Source of the DNA: Akkermansiaceae bacterium
GTDB lineage: Bacteria > Verrucomicrobiota > Verrucomicrobiia > Verrucomicrobiales > Akkermansiaceae
Assembly: GCA_905182405.1 (NCBI GenBank)
Contig: CAJJBQ010000002.1
Coordinates: forward strand, 2,245,317 to 2,309,316
DNA: 64,000 bases
Direction of reading: 5' to 3'
The number at the start of each line of letters is the position of its first letter. Within the stretch, counting starts at the first letter, position 1. The position numbers were made by a program, and so were the translations under genes. A model generated the notes under the pieces. That model did not search any database. It worked only from the letters and a program-made list of their open reading frames with translations, and was not told the DNA's origin. Below are positions 28,162 through 37,075 of this stretch, one piece after another.

Positions 28162-29304
28162 TCACCACTTCAGTTTATTTCGGAAAAAGATACGGAGAAA
28201 AATGGAGAGGCCGGCAAATACCGAAACAAGCATGAGAAAGACAAAAACGGTGCCGTTTTGAGTTGCTGCTGTTTCTTCAGTATTTGGAAGACGGGCAAAG
28301 GTGTAAATATGATATGGTAGAGCCTGCACCGATTGCATCATGACATCGCTCAACCAAAAGAGACCGTTCCCTTCCGCCTCCTCCCAGGGAAGTTTCGCCT
28401 TATCGGCTACTGCCGCGGTGAACATGATGGGGGCGGTCTCGCCCGCGACCCGGGTGACACCGAGAATAGAGGCGGTCAAAATCCCGGGCGTCGCATAAGG
28501 AAGCACCGCGGTCCGAATGCACTGCCACTTGCTCGCCCCCAAGGCCAGAGACGCTTCCCGGAACCCTTTGGGGACCGCTTTGAGAGATTCCTCACAAGCC
28601 GCGATGATCACGGGAAGCACCATCACCGCCAGCGTCAATCCACCGGCAAAAAGCGACGATCCGGAGCCCCATCCCTGAAAGCTCAAATAGCCGTCCGTTA
28701 AGGGAATGGCAAAGTAGCCCATCGTCCGCTCTTCATTGATCGTGTAGGTGAGCGCAGGCCACCAATCGCTCAGGCAGAACAAGGCAAAACCGAAGAGCCC
28801 AAAGACGACCGAGGGCACCCCGGCTAGGTTCATAATGGCCAGGCGAATAGCATTCATGAGAAGACCCTTGCGGGCATATTCGTTCAGATAGACAGACGCG
28901 GAGACTCCCACAACCAAGGCCACCACCATGCAGGTCACCACAAGCATCGCGGTCCCGACGAGAGGTCCTAGAATACCGCCACCGGTGTAGGCGTGGGTCT
29001 TTTCATTAAGAACTTCAACGCCGGGGTTCTCCTTCTTCCACTCCGTGAAGTCGGTCTGATCCATGCGGATTTTCTCACCTTCCTCGATCTCGAAGACGAC
29101 CAAGGTTTCCGGGTTCTTAGTGAGGAAGTCCCAGTTGATAAAGGAATCCTCTGAGGCAAAAAGGATGGGCGCTCCTGCGGAAGCAATTTTGAAAAAAATA
29201 CCCACAGCACAAGCGACCAGAAGATAGGTCGCCACCGCAAAGATCACAACACTTGCCTGATCCTTGCGTTTACGGGTCTTGGTCTTGGCGACGAAGGGAT
29301 TCAT
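28162..29304 (-). CDS. pstA: Phosphate ABC transporter permease PstA
   Basis: The protein has 380 residues, longer than the usual about 290. After membrane helix 1 there is an extra periplasmic segment of about 80 residues (SFINWDFLTKNPETLVV to AYTGGGI). The conserved permease core follows, with the EAA-type loop EASLALGASKWQCIRTAVLP and the IMNLAGVPSVVFGLFG region. It forms the membrane channel with PstC. The extra loop parallels a larger one in PstC. Confidence 0.93.
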   Translation of the reverse strand: MNPFVAKTKTRKRKDQASVVIFAVATYLLVACAVGIFFKIASAGAPILFASEDSFINWDFLTKNPETLVVFEIEEGEKIRMDQTDFTEWKKENPGVEVLNEKTHAYTGGGILGPLVGTAMLVVTCMVVALVVGVSASVYLNEYARKGLLMNAIRLAIMNLAGVPSVVFGLFGFALFCLSDWWPALTYTINEERTMGYFAIPLTDGYLSFQGWGSGSSLFAGGLTLAVMVLPVIIAACEESLKAVPKGFREASLALGASKWQCIRTAVLPYATPGILTASILGVTRVAGETAPIMFTAAVADKAKLPWEEAEGNGLFWLSDVMMQSVQALPYHIYTFARLPNTEETAATQNGTVFVFLMLVSVFAGLSIFLRIFFRNKLKW

Positions 29305-29311
29305 AGGAAGA

Positions 29312-31171
29312 TTAGAGATGGCTCAGTCGACGAATGATGCGCTGGGCCGCAACGTTGATACACAGCGAAATGGTGAAAAGGACAAGCCCCACTAAAAAGA
29401 GTGCGCGCCAGTGAAGGGTGCCATCGGCGACCTCACCCATTTCCTGCGCGATGATGCCAGTCATGGTGTGGGTCGGCTGAGCTACCACGCCAACTCCAGC
29501 CCCCCAGTCGGGCATCGCGATCTTGTTTCCCGCCACCAAAAGCACGACCATCGTTTCTCCGATGACGCGGCCGAGCCCGAGAAGAATGGCGGCGAAAATT
29601 CCGGAAATGGCAGTCGGGAGGATCACTTTTATGACCGTCTGAATCCGGGAAGCGCCCAACGCGAGTGAGGCTTCGGAAAAAGAACGGGGGACGTTATTAA
29701 GGGCATCCTCGCAGAGAGTGAAAATCGTCGGGACGGCCATGAGTGCGAGAAGCAATCCGGCGTTCAGAATATTGAGACGCTCCTGCATCGGGAACCCCGG
29801 AATCCAGGAAAGAGCCTCCACTTGGCTGAACTCACGAAGTCCTTCTCCGAGGACGAGGATTCCAAAAATCCCCAGCACCACCGAGGGGATGGCCTGCACC
29901 ATTTCGATTACCGGTTTGATGATATTTTGCTCCAAGCGCGTCGCAATGCGATTCACGTAGATTGCCGCACCCACTGAGAACGGAACGGCGATGGCAAGGG
30001 CAATACATGAGATCAATACCGAACCCGTAAACAGGGGAAGGAGACCATAAAAGTCGTGCCATGAGCTATTCGTCACCCAGTCTCGTCCGAAGAAGAACTG
30101 CAGAGCGGAGTCGAAGTATCCCACTGGTTTGTCCCAGCGCCAACGAGCCGCTTCTGCGACACTTTCATCTAGCTCCTCAAGAACATCGGGCGTCTTTTTA
30201 CGGACGCGCTCGATGAGTTCCGCAGCAGGCTGCGAGGCAAACTCCGCCGGGAGCTTGGCGACTCCGGCAGTGAGCTTTGCTTTAAGATCAGCAGCAGCCG
30301 CTTTGTGGGCGTCTTTCGATTCCGCCATCGGCGTGCTCCGCGCGGCGAAAGGGAAACTGTCCATGATTTTCACCTCGGACAATTTTTCTTCCAGCTCGGC
30401 CTTCTTATCGGGATCGGTAGTGGAGGCAATCCCCTGTTCCAGAGCGATCTTCCGGGCAGCTGAAGTGAGCTCCGCTTTGGCATCCTCACGCACCACCGAA
30501 GCGATTTTCACCAACTTACCACGCAGAGAATCCAGCTGGTCGTCAGCGGCACTAACTTCGGCTCGTGCCAGCTCGAAGGAGGCCATTCCTTCTTTCATTT
30601 TTGCGCGCGCCTCCTCCACAAAGGCGGGAGGATCTCCCTCGAGCGGATCCCAGCCCTTCATGCTGGCAAGGAGAGCATTCCACGAATCGTCATCAAGACG
30701 ATTGAAGGTATCAATCTCCTTTTTATAAACTTTGGAAAGGGTCTTTGTCGCAAAAGTATCCCACGCCTCTTGCGCCCCCTCTTCTTCGTCATCAAGGGCG
30801 TCAATGAAGTCTTCCCCAGCATCCTCAAGAGGTTCAAGGAGTGCCTCGTAACTATCACTCACTCCCCGCTCATTTCCAAATTTCTCGTCAAGCTCCCGGT
30901 AGTAGGCCTGATCGGTCATCGCCACAATCTTGGCGTGCTCGTCTACTTCTTCGATCAGATGGCCCACGAACTCCTGCCCGGTCTGTCGATAGAGAGTCAG
31001 TCCCTGGTGGTGGGACGGGAAGAACATGACAGCCTCCCGAATAAGATAGAAGCAAATGAGGAGGAGGATAACGATGGAAAGCGTCGCATTGGTCCCAAAG
31101 AATCCTTTGATCCAATCCTGCAGGTCCCAGCCGAGAATGCGCCGTCCCTTTTTTTGAAAGTGTTTGGCCAT
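29312..31171 (-). CDS. pstC: Phosphate ABC transporter permease PstC with large periplasmic insertion
   Basis: The protein has 619 residues, about twice the usual PstC length. Helix 1 (TLSIVILLLICFYLIREAV) is followed by about 320 extra residues, largely charged and alpha-helical (for example EEARAKMKEGMASFELARAE and LDSLRGKLVKIASVV), likely a coiled coil outside the membrane. The normal permease then resumes at LLPLFTGSVLISCIALAIAV and carries MVQAIPSVVLGIFGILVLG and the EAA loop EASLALGASRIQTVIKVILP. The core identity is clear; the insertion has no recognised domain. It starts 84 bases after pstS, with a Pho-box-like repeat between. Confidence 0.93.
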   Translation of the reverse strand: MAKHFQKKGRRILGWDLQDWIKGFFGTNATLSIVILLLICFYLIREAVMFFPSHHQGLTLYRQTGQEFVGHLIEEVDEHAKIVAMTDQAYYRELDEKFGNERGVSDSYEALLEPLEDAGEDFIDALDDEEEGAQEAWDTFATKTLSKVYKKEIDTFNRLDDDSWNALLASMKGWDPLEGDPPAFVEEARAKMKEGMASFELARAEVSAADDQLDSLRGKLVKIASVVREDAKAELTSAARKIALEQGIASTTDPDKKAELEEKLSEVKIMDSFPFAARSTPMAESKDAHKAAAADLKAKLTAGVAKLPAEFASQPAAELIERVRKKTPDVLEELDESVAEAARWRWDKPVGYFDSALQFFFGRDWVTNSSWHDFYGLLPLFTGSVLISCIALAIAVPFSVGAAIYVNRIATRLEQNIIKPVIEMVQAIPSVVLGIFGILVLGEGLREFSQVEALSWIPGFPMQERLNILNAGLLLALMAVPTIFTLCEDALNNVPRSFSEASLALGASRIQTVIKVILPTAISGIFAAILLGLGRVIGETMVVLLVAGNKIAMPDWGAGVGVVAQPTHTMTGIIAQEMGEVADGTLHWRALFLVGLVLFTISLCINVAAQRIIRRLSHL

Positions 31172-31200
31172 GCGTGTGAACCTGAGATAAGAATGCTAAC

Positions 31201-31230
31201 AAGGCGCACTCCCAAAAAGAGAGGCGCCTT
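31201..31230 (-). terminator. Hairpin between pstS and pstC
   Basis: AAGGCGC pairs with GCGCCTT around a 16-base A/G-rich loop, after the pstS stop. There is no clear T-run after it, so it is more likely an attenuator or mRNA-stabilising hairpin that lets pstS be made in excess than a full terminator. Confidence 0.45.
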
Positions 31231-31252
31231 GTGTGACAGTTTTGTAACAAAC
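31231..31252 (-). promoter_or_regulatory. Pho-box-like repeat upstream of pstC
   Basis: On the minus strand TGTTACAAAAC is followed by TGTCACACAAG, two 11-base-spaced half-sites like those before phoB. It lies just after the pstS stop, so pstCAB-phoU may have a second PhoB-dependent promoter. Confidence 0.5.
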
Positions 31253-31255
31253 CTG

Positions 31256-32071
31256 TTACTTAGCCTCAACCAAGGGAATGAATCCAACCTTGTCGATGAC
31301 TTTGGCAGCGGCACTGGAAGTCGTTGCCCAGTCGATGAACTTCTTCGTTTCACCCGTTGGCTTACCTACGGTGTAGTAGAAAAGCTTCCGTGAAAGAGGA
31401 TAGTCCGCCTTGTTGCGGGGCTTGGGTGATTCACCTCCGACCTTTATGGCACGGAGACCGTCTTTGGCTGAATATGCAAGACCGACGTAGCCGATTCCGT
31501 TGATGTTGCCAGCAACTTCAGTAGCGATTTGCTCGTTTCCAGCCATCTTTTGAGTGCTTGAACCGTAGTCTTCCTTGTTCATCGCGAGACCTTGGAACGT
31601 CTTGTAGGTTCCGGAAGCAGTATTTCGGGTGTATGCGGAGATCTTACCTGGCTTACCGCCAACCTGTCCCCAGTCAGTGATCTTACCGGTGAAAATATCA
31701 CCGACCTGCTCGAGCGTGAGACCACGAACTCCGTTGCCCTTATTGACCACGACCGCGATCATGTCCCAAGCAGCAACGTGCTCGATGAGGGTCTGACCTT
31801 TGGCGGTGAAGCTGTCCTGCTCGGAGTCCTTCACGTTCCGGCTCGACATTCCGATGTTGCAGGTTCCTGCAAGCAGGTTGGTGAAGGCTTGGGACGATCC
31901 CTCTGCGGCAATCTCAAAATTTACTTTCGATCCTTCAGCGAGATAGGCTTCCTTCAACTGAGGAACCATTTTTGCTCCGAGTGTATCAGAGCCCTTCATC
32001 ACGATTTTCTCTTGAGCGAATACGGAGCCGGCGAGGAGATTGCCGATGGTCAATATTACGGTGTATTTCAT
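31256..32071 (-). CDS. pstS: Phosphate-binding periplasmic protein PstS
   Basis: The protein has 271 residues with a signal peptide (MKYTVILTIGNLLAGSVFA). The phosphate ligand loops are visible: KGSDTLG near the start of the mature chain, then AAEGSSQAFTNLLAGTCNIGMSSR and YTRNTASGTYKTF. It captures phosphate for PstCA. It is the first gene of the operon and has a Pho-box-like repeat about 90 bases upstream. Confidence 0.94.
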   Translation of the reverse strand: MKYTVILTIGNLLAGSVFAQEKIVMKGSDTLGAKMVPQLKEAYLAEGSKVNFEIAAEGSSQAFTNLLAGTCNIGMSSRNVKDSEQDSFTAKGQTLIEHVAAWDMIAVVVNKGNGVRGLTLEQVGDIFTGKITDWGQVGGKPGKISAYTRNTASGTYKTFQGLAMNKEDYGSSTQKMAGNEQIATEVAGNINGIGYVGLAYSAKDGLRAIKVGGESPKPRNKADYPLSRKLFYYTVGKPTGETKKFIDWATTSSAAAKVIDKVGFIPLVEAK

Positions 32072-32157
32072 TTTATTTAGTTTCGATGTTTCGTGCCGCT
32101 CATTTGTGGCGACGTCGTGAACCTACCCTCCTCTCTCACGATTCAAACTGGTTGCGC

Positions 32158-32179
32158 GTCACACTTTCGTCACATTCCC
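32158..32179 (+). promoter_or_regulatory. Pho-box-like direct repeat upstream of pstS
   Basis: GTCACACTTTC is followed directly by GTCACATTCCC on the plus strand, again with 11-base spacing. The orientation is opposite to pstS. It lies about 90 bases upstream of the pstS start and fits PhoB control of the operon. Confidence 0.6.
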
Positions 32180-32192
32180 TAGGCGCACCGAC

Positions 32193-32227
32193 ACAAAAAA
32201 ACGCCCCTGAGCGAACTCAAGAGCGTT
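32193..32227 (-). terminator. Rho-independent terminator of rpsU
   Basis: On the minus strand AACGCTCTTGAG pairs with CTCAGGGGCGTT (12 pairs including G-U) around a TTCG tetraloop, then seven T. It follows the rpsU stop by 24 bases. Confidence 0.92.
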
Positions 32228-32251
32228 TTGAAAATTAGAATAGTAACTGAA

Positions 32252-32512
32252 CTAACCTTTCGCTTCCCGAGCGGCAGCAGCTTCGGCACGCTTGGCGTCA
32301 GTTCCTTCAGAAATATACTTCCACCTAATCTTGTTCCGCTTGGGAGCAGTCCGTGCCTTACGAATGGCACGGGTGATGGTGGATTCGTGCGCACGGCGAC
32401 GGCGCATCTCTTCGAGGATACCCTCGCTATCAAGCTTATTTTTGAGACGCTTGAGTGCACGGTCAACGGTTTCTCCGTTTTTGACATCAACGCCACGTGT
32501 TGGTTTCGACAT
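32252..32512 (-). CDS. rpsU: Ribosomal protein S21
   Basis: The protein has 86 residues. The family core VDVKNGETVDRALKRLKNKL, then EEMRRRRAHES, is at the N-terminus, followed by the basic KARTAPKRNKIRWKY segment. A short Ala-rich tail (AEAAAAREAKG) is an extension seen in some lineages. It is a small-subunit protein near the anti-Shine-Dalgarno end of 16S rRNA. It is a single gene with its own strong terminator. Confidence 0.93.
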   Translation of the reverse strand: MSKPTRGVDVKNGETVDRALKRLKNKLDSEGILEEMRRRRAHESTITRAIRKARTAPKRNKIRWKYISEGTDAKRAEAAAAREAKG

Positions 32513-32624
32513 AAAGAAAATCCCCTTCAGTTAAGTTGCGGGGGCGGGACGCTAATCAGAGTAGCCACACGGGTCAAGCATCCATTTGCGGAGTTTTTTT
32601 AAGAAATAATTTAAGCTTTCTGAA

Positions 32625-34028
32625 TTATTTCTTCTGATGTGAAAAGAGCCATTTGAAATTGTGGAAGTGATTCGTGGTCGAGCACATGCTCCCAGTGTGA
32701 GCCCCTGGGCTCTGCAAGAGAAAGGTCTTGGGGTTATGTGCCCTGAGCAGCGTGGCCCACTCTTCGTAGTCAGGAACTTTAAGAATTCCGGAAATTGATT
32801 CCTGACTGCCTCGCGACAGAAGCATCGGGACATGTCCTACCTTTGCGGCGAAGGCCTTCTTTTCTTCATCGCTATTCGTGGGCCGCCACTTTCCTTGTGG
32901 CCAATTAGCGATTCCAGAGAGCATCACCGCAGCATATTGATCGGGGTTGAGATCAAGGAGGCGGCTCGCCGTCAGAGTGCCATAGGAATACCCAAAGAGG
33001 TAAATACGATTCCGGTCCACCGCCGTATTGATCCCAGGGACCCGGTTTGCCATGACTTGCTCAAGCAGCTCGGGAATGGTGGTGACGATTCCTTCAGAAG
33101 AAGAGCCAACGACAAGGCAGTGGGCCCGGGTTTTACCGTTCCTACACCATTGCAGAAAAGCTCCCTGATTCACATTTGGGCCATAAGTGTGCTTGGAAGG
33201 CCCACCTGGCAGGACGATGATTAAGGGTGCCGTCTCCCCCCTTTTTAGATTTGGAGAATAGAGGTAATCGATCTGCTGGGTGGCGGTCTCTGGTTTCGCG
33301 CCAAAGGGATAAAGTATCTTTCTCAGGGTCACTCCGTTGGGCGAACTGAGAGCCGACTTCAAGGGAAACTCGAAAGAAAGAGCAGTCTTGAGTTGGCCCA
33401 AAGTGACTGGATCGGAGTCCTTTACGACACCCTTCGCCTTGAGCCATGGATAGCCAAAGTCATCAGAAACCACCTTCCATTGGTTTCCAGCCTTGGCCCA
33501 TGGATGCGCGGCCGGATACTTGGATCGATCTAGCTCACGGTAGCCATCGTGCATGATCCAGCTGGTGTCCCAGCGGCAAGACAACCACCCCTGCGTGTAA
33601 GAGGGCGACTTCGCACAATCTTGTCCCTCCCCGTAAGCGGTGATGTCATTCACGATATCGGTGGAAAACTCCTCAGCGATCCGATCATAAATTACTGCGA
33701 TGACCGCTCTAAATTGTTTCGTGCTGACTTGCGCCCTCTGATTCGCCCTACTTTTAAACCAGCTTGAGCGAGTCAGGTCCTTCACCTTGGGACCCGCACC
33801 ACCAGGGAGGTCGTTCTTCAGATAGCTGATCGTGCGAATCACCGCATCCTTGAATCGACCCGCCGAGATCAGAGAATCATCAGGAGGCAGATTCGTGGGA
33901 TTCAAGAATCCGTAGCCGGGCGATTTCCCATCCGCATGAACTTCATTCCACCAGTAGGGGTCGAATTTTTTTGCCGCTGCTAAATTACAAATGGCCCCTA
34001 CCAAGATCGCTAGTGTCAAAAACTTCAT
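32625..34028 (-). CDS. Secreted alpha/beta-hydrolase with novel N-terminal region
   Basis: The protein has 467 residues and a signal peptide (MKFLTLAILVGAICNLAAA). The C-terminal 220 residues are a hydrolase: LIIVLPGGPSKHTYGPN (oxyanion region), nucleophile elbow FGYSYGTLTA (Ser), and a late His in SPGAHTGSM. The N-terminal 200 residues (FDPYWWNEVHADGKSPGYGF, GWLSCRWDTSWIMHDGYREL) match no domain I know. Four Cys in the two halves might form disulfides. Likely an exported esterase; the substrate is unknown. Confidence 0.7.
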   Translation of the reverse strand: MKFLTLAILVGAICNLAAAKKFDPYWWNEVHADGKSPGYGFLNPTNLPPDDSLISAGRFKDAVIRTISYLKNDLPGGAGPKVKDLTRSSWFKSRANQRAQVSTKQFRAVIAVIYDRIAEEFSTDIVNDITAYGEGQDCAKSPSYTQGWLSCRWDTSWIMHDGYRELDRSKYPAAHPWAKAGNQWKVVSDDFGYPWLKAKGVVKDSDPVTLGQLKTALSFEFPLKSALSSPNGVTLRKILYPFGAKPETATQQIDYLYSPNLKRGETAPLIIVLPGGPSKHTYGPNVNQGAFLQWCRNGKTRAHCLVVGSSSEGIVTTIPELLEQVMANRVPGINTAVDRNRIYLFGYSYGTLTASRLLDLNPDQYAAVMLSGIANWPQGKWRPTNSDEEKKAFAAKVGHVPMLLSRGSQESISGILKVPDYEEWATLLRAHNPKTFLLQSPGAHTGSMCSTTNHFHNFKWLFSHQKK

Positions 34029-34151
34029 CTTTTCTTTTTGTTATCGGAGCACCTTGAAACAATTCAATCGCACTTCAAGAGCTACGTTTTTGACACCGGA
34101 CCTTCCTTCTTTCTCCGCTAGTTTTTATCGCGGGCCCCGGTCCGGATCCCA

Positions 34152-34670
34152 CTAAAGCTCCTCTTCCTCGCCTTCATACTCGGGGACAGGCGGTAGAAGA
34201 TCCTCGCGCTCAAGCAGAAGCGGAATCGAGAGATCATCAAGAAGATCATCCGCCGTTTGATTCAAGACGCTCGCTAGTGGGACGATGCGGTCAAGCTCGG
34301 CGATGGCGCAGTGGACGAGGGAGGAAATGATGTCTCCGTCATAAAGCTCACGCTCAAAAATATTGGTCGCACGAAAGACGACCAAGCTGCGGTCCAAATC
34401 ATACTCAAAGTTTCCAATCGTGAGCTGCTTGTTCGCTCGCATGACGAGTTCCAGTGCCATCGGCTCTCGGAGGTCATCAAACTTCAGCGGCGTCTCGGCC
34501 ACGATGGAGAGCGCATTCAGGTTTGTGAAAACCTGGGCATGCAAACGGATATGGGTGTGATGCGCCTCGAAAGAAGACTCAATCACCTCGCGACCCTCAA
34601 TGGGTTCGCTATGCCACCCTTGGCGGCCGAAAGTATCGATGACAGACTGGAATTGGCGTGACGGACCCAT
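34152..34670 (-). CDS. YbjN-domain protein
   Basis: The protein has 172 residues with the alpha/beta pattern of YbjN and type III chaperone-like folds: HIRLHAQVFTNLNALSIVAE, ELVMRANKQLTIGNFEYDLD and IISSLVHCAIAELDRIVPL. It ends in an acidic tail (EYEGEEEEL). YbjN proteins are linked to stress tolerance, but no activity is known. It is probably cytoplasmic. The assignment rests on the overall pattern rather than a signature motif. Confidence 0.6.
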   Translation of the reverse strand: MGPSRQFQSVIDTFGRQGWHSEPIEGREVIESSFEAHHTHIRLHAQVFTNLNALSIVAETPLKFDDLREPMALELVMRANKQLTIGNFEYDLDRSLVVFRATNIFERELYDGDIISSLVHCAIAELDRIVPLASVLNQTADDLLDDLSIPLLLEREDLLPPVPEYEGEEEEL

Positions 34671-34879
34671 AGGCCCAAGAATGTGGAAGGGCCGGGCGTG
34701 GGAGGGAAGTGTTATTTTTTCCTCACGAAGCCAAAGAAGGAGCTTTTCTTCACCGGCTTTCTCGATCCCCGCGGGTCACGAGTTGATTCGAGGACGGCTT
34801 GGGCGTCTGCTTTTTCAACACTGAGGGCAAACCGCTCTGCGAAACGGTAGAGGAGGCGCTGGCACGAAGATCCAAAGTG

Positions 34880-34918
34880 ACCTCAGATTTCGGATGTCAG
34901 ACCTCCGACCTCCGCCTC
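34880..34918 (+). repeat. Short CTCCGACCTCCG-type dispersed repeat
   Basis: ATTTCGGATGTCAGACCTCC and GACCTCCGCCTC, directly after the ligase stop, resemble the repeat inside the epimerase gene near 46165 (GACTTCCGTCCTCCGACCTCC). Both read in the same direction. Confidence 0.5.
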
Positions 34919-36841
34919 TCAAAGTCCTCCGATCTCCTCTGCCGATCCTTTCAGCCCGGGATTTTTCACGATAGACTTAGCAATGACCCTCAACACCCTT
35001 TTTGTGGCCACCGGACCTTCATCTTTTACTTGGTCGACTGCTTTGGCTCTTTCCACGGCCGCGACCCAGCCTTTCTTGACTTCATCAGGGTTGTAAAACA
35101 AAGCGGATGAAGCTTGTAGGAGCGGAATATTAAGGGAGAAAGGAATAAGGGCCCGGTCAATCTCGAAGTTTCGCGCTGTTTCTTCCCGTTCAAAATCGAG
35201 GGGTAGTGAGGCGAGCGCCGAGAGCCGATAGAATCTTCCTTCGAGGGGTGCCGCTTGAACTGAACTCTCTGCCCAACTGCTGATTTGTTTCCTCAGTTCC
35301 AAAGATTCAAAGGGAGGCAGTGGATTATTCAAATCGCTGACGCGCTTGTAAACGGCAACGCCCTCAGACAGTCTTTCCCCAGATTTCACAATGTGGGGAG
35401 AGGTCCATCCAAACCAAGAGGCCCCGAGGAGGCGGACTCCCACTGCGATGAGGAGAAGAGACAGGGCAAGGGAAGACCTCCGGGAAAATCTCCTTGATAC
35501 AAACTCTTTATCAACGGGATTCTGGGAGAGGGCATAAAGAAGGAGAGCCGCCAGAAAAAGGGCGGGACGGTGAGCCGGAACATCAAATATTCCGTGCAGT
35601 GGAACGAGAGCGGCGGCCACGAGGCACCCGATACGGAGAGCCCGGTCGCGATGGTTTGGCCTCTTTATATTTGCGGCCCCTCTTACAAAAAAGAAGCCCA
35701 CCAATCCCAAGATGCAGACCGCTGCCGGGATTCCCAGTTCTGCCGCCAACCAGAGCCAACTGCTCTCCGGATGGGCGGCCACCGCTCGATTTACAACGAT
35801 GGTCTCTTTCCGATACTGGGGGAAAACCCAGCGAAATTGGCCCGCTCCGACTCCACTCAGGGGAGCGTCGGCGATCATCCCGGCGGTTTCGATGGCAATC
35901 GGAACCCGTAAGTCCAGGTCGGTAAATTTAACTGCACTGGCGGCATCCCCGTCTTCCCAGGAGATTTTTTCTATTTTTTCGACCGTCTTATCAACGCGAT
36001 CCTTCACCCGAAATTCGGACAGACCGTAAACCCCTCCCCCTAGGAGAACGCCCAAGCCGAGAACTTTGAGTTCCTGTTTCCCAAAGTAGCGCCTCCCCAG
36101 CAGAACCAGCCACAAGAAAGGGCCGGCGAGACAGAGGACAATTCCCGAGCGACTTATATTCCAGCTCAGGACCGCCCAGAGAATGACTCCCGCTGCGATC
36201 AAACTCGCGGCAAGCCTGTAAAAGTTCTTGTTTCTTACAGATTGAAAGACAATCCCCAGCCCGCAAAGAAAGCCAACCGAGAGGAGGTTGCTGGTATGAT
36301 TCCGATTCGGAAAGAAGCCAAACTTTTGCCTTCCGGGTTGGTTCAAGTCGATTTGCGTTTCAAGCAACTTTGAAACGAGGGCGTAAGCGGCCACTGCGAG
36401 GACGAAGGTGAGGGCGAGGTTCCGCGTGGCCGAGGCCGAGAATCGCTGCCCGAGAATCCAGAGCCCCGATAAAAACAAGAGGAGAAAGGAAAGGTGATAC
36501 TCCAGCGCTTGTTTCCATTGGATGACCGCCAAGTCTCCCGTCGCAACTCCCAGATCTTTTAAATTTTCGCGCCACCCGGGAATCCCAAAAACCCCGGCAG
36601 GTAAAAAGGAAGCCAGACTAAAAATGAAAAACCCGGCGGAAAGAATGACGACGGGCTTCCCGAAGCGGATCACCGGAGGGGAAAAACTCATCAGAATTCC
36701 CAGCGCCAAAGCCATCGTGCCGGTCCTGAGGTGCCACGGGCCGGCAGCCCCCAGCGCCAGTAAAAAAATCAGGGCGATCAGCAAGCCTCCAACAAGGGGC
36801 CTGGATAATTGTTGCTGCGGATCTCTCATGAGCTGGTTCAT
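34919..36841 (-). CDS. O-antigen ligase family membrane protein
   Basis: From ATG 36841 (MNQLMRDPQQQLSRPLVGG) the protein has 640 residues with about ten to twelve membrane helices. A Wzy_C/O-antigen-ligase core has the large loop LDLRVPIAIETAGMIADAPL, SGVGAGQFRWVFPQYR and then HPESSWLWLAAELGIPA, the conserved SGVGAG...HSxxL-like region. The C-terminal about 150 residues are soluble and helical. It probably joins or polymerises surface polysaccharide. The open frame continues upstream into repeat copy 3, but homology starts at 36841. Its 5' region lies only six bases from that repeat. Confidence 0.82.
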   Translation of the reverse strand: MNQLMRDPQQQLSRPLVGGLLIALIFLLALGAAGPWHLRTGTMALALGILMSFSPPVIRFGKPVVILSAGFFIFSLASFLPAGVFGIPGWRENLKDLGVATGDLAVIQWKQALEYHLSFLLLFLSGLWILGQRFSASATRNLALTFVLAVAAYALVSKLLETQIDLNQPGRQKFGFFPNRNHTSNLLSVGFLCGLGIVFQSVRNKNFYRLAASLIAAGVILWAVLSWNISRSGIVLCLAGPFLWLVLLGRRYFGKQELKVLGLGVLLGGGVYGLSEFRVKDRVDKTVEKIEKISWEDGDAASAVKFTDLDLRVPIAIETAGMIADAPLSGVGAGQFRWVFPQYRKETIVVNRAVAAHPESSWLWLAAELGIPAAVCILGLVGFFFVRGAANIKRPNHRDRALRIGCLVAAALVPLHGIFDVPAHRPALFLAALLLYALSQNPVDKEFVSRRFSRRSSLALSLLLIAVGVRLLGASWFGWTSPHIVKSGERLSEGVAVYKRVSDLNNPLPPFESLELRKQISSWAESSVQAAPLEGRFYRLSALASLPLDFEREETARNFEIDRALIPFSLNIPLLQASSALFYNPDEVKKGWVAAVERAKAVDQVKDEGPVATKRVLRVIAKSIVKNPGLKGSAEEIGGL

Positions 36842-36846
36842 CAATA

Positions 36847-37053
36847 ATACCAAGGAGTGTTTCAAAAAAGACGAATGCCGGAGTGATTTCTTGAAAGGGC
36901 CAGGCGGGACGAAGGGGTGGTTCGGGTGAAATGCCCTTGGCTGCACCACCACTGAGGATCAACGCTGCCATTTCGAGAAAGCGCCCGGCTCTTGATTCCA
37001 AGGCGCTGCGCTCTTTCCTAACTATTTAAAAACATCATTCGTCTCTTTTGAAA
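36847..37053 (+). repeat. Dispersed repeat copy 3, MITE-like with terminal inverted repeats
   Basis: This is the most complete of three copies. The left end TTTCAAAAAAGACGAATG (36860-36877) is the reverse complement of CATTCGTCTCTTTTGAAA (37036-37053) with one mismatch in 18. The 200-base element has no obvious gene. It is a non-autonomous transposable element or a related mobile repeat by structure. Confidence 0.75.
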
Positions 37054-37075
37054 TGCCGAGGGGGAGAAGCAATCA

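Noticed and set aside
31201..31230. Full transcription terminator ending the pstS transcript
   Set aside because: The stem is only seven pairs with a large loop and no T-run, so it is listed only as a weak hairpin.
34919..36952. A 677-residue start for the O-antigen ligase
   Set aside because: The first 37 residues translate the dispersed repeat; homology begins at the ATG at 36841.
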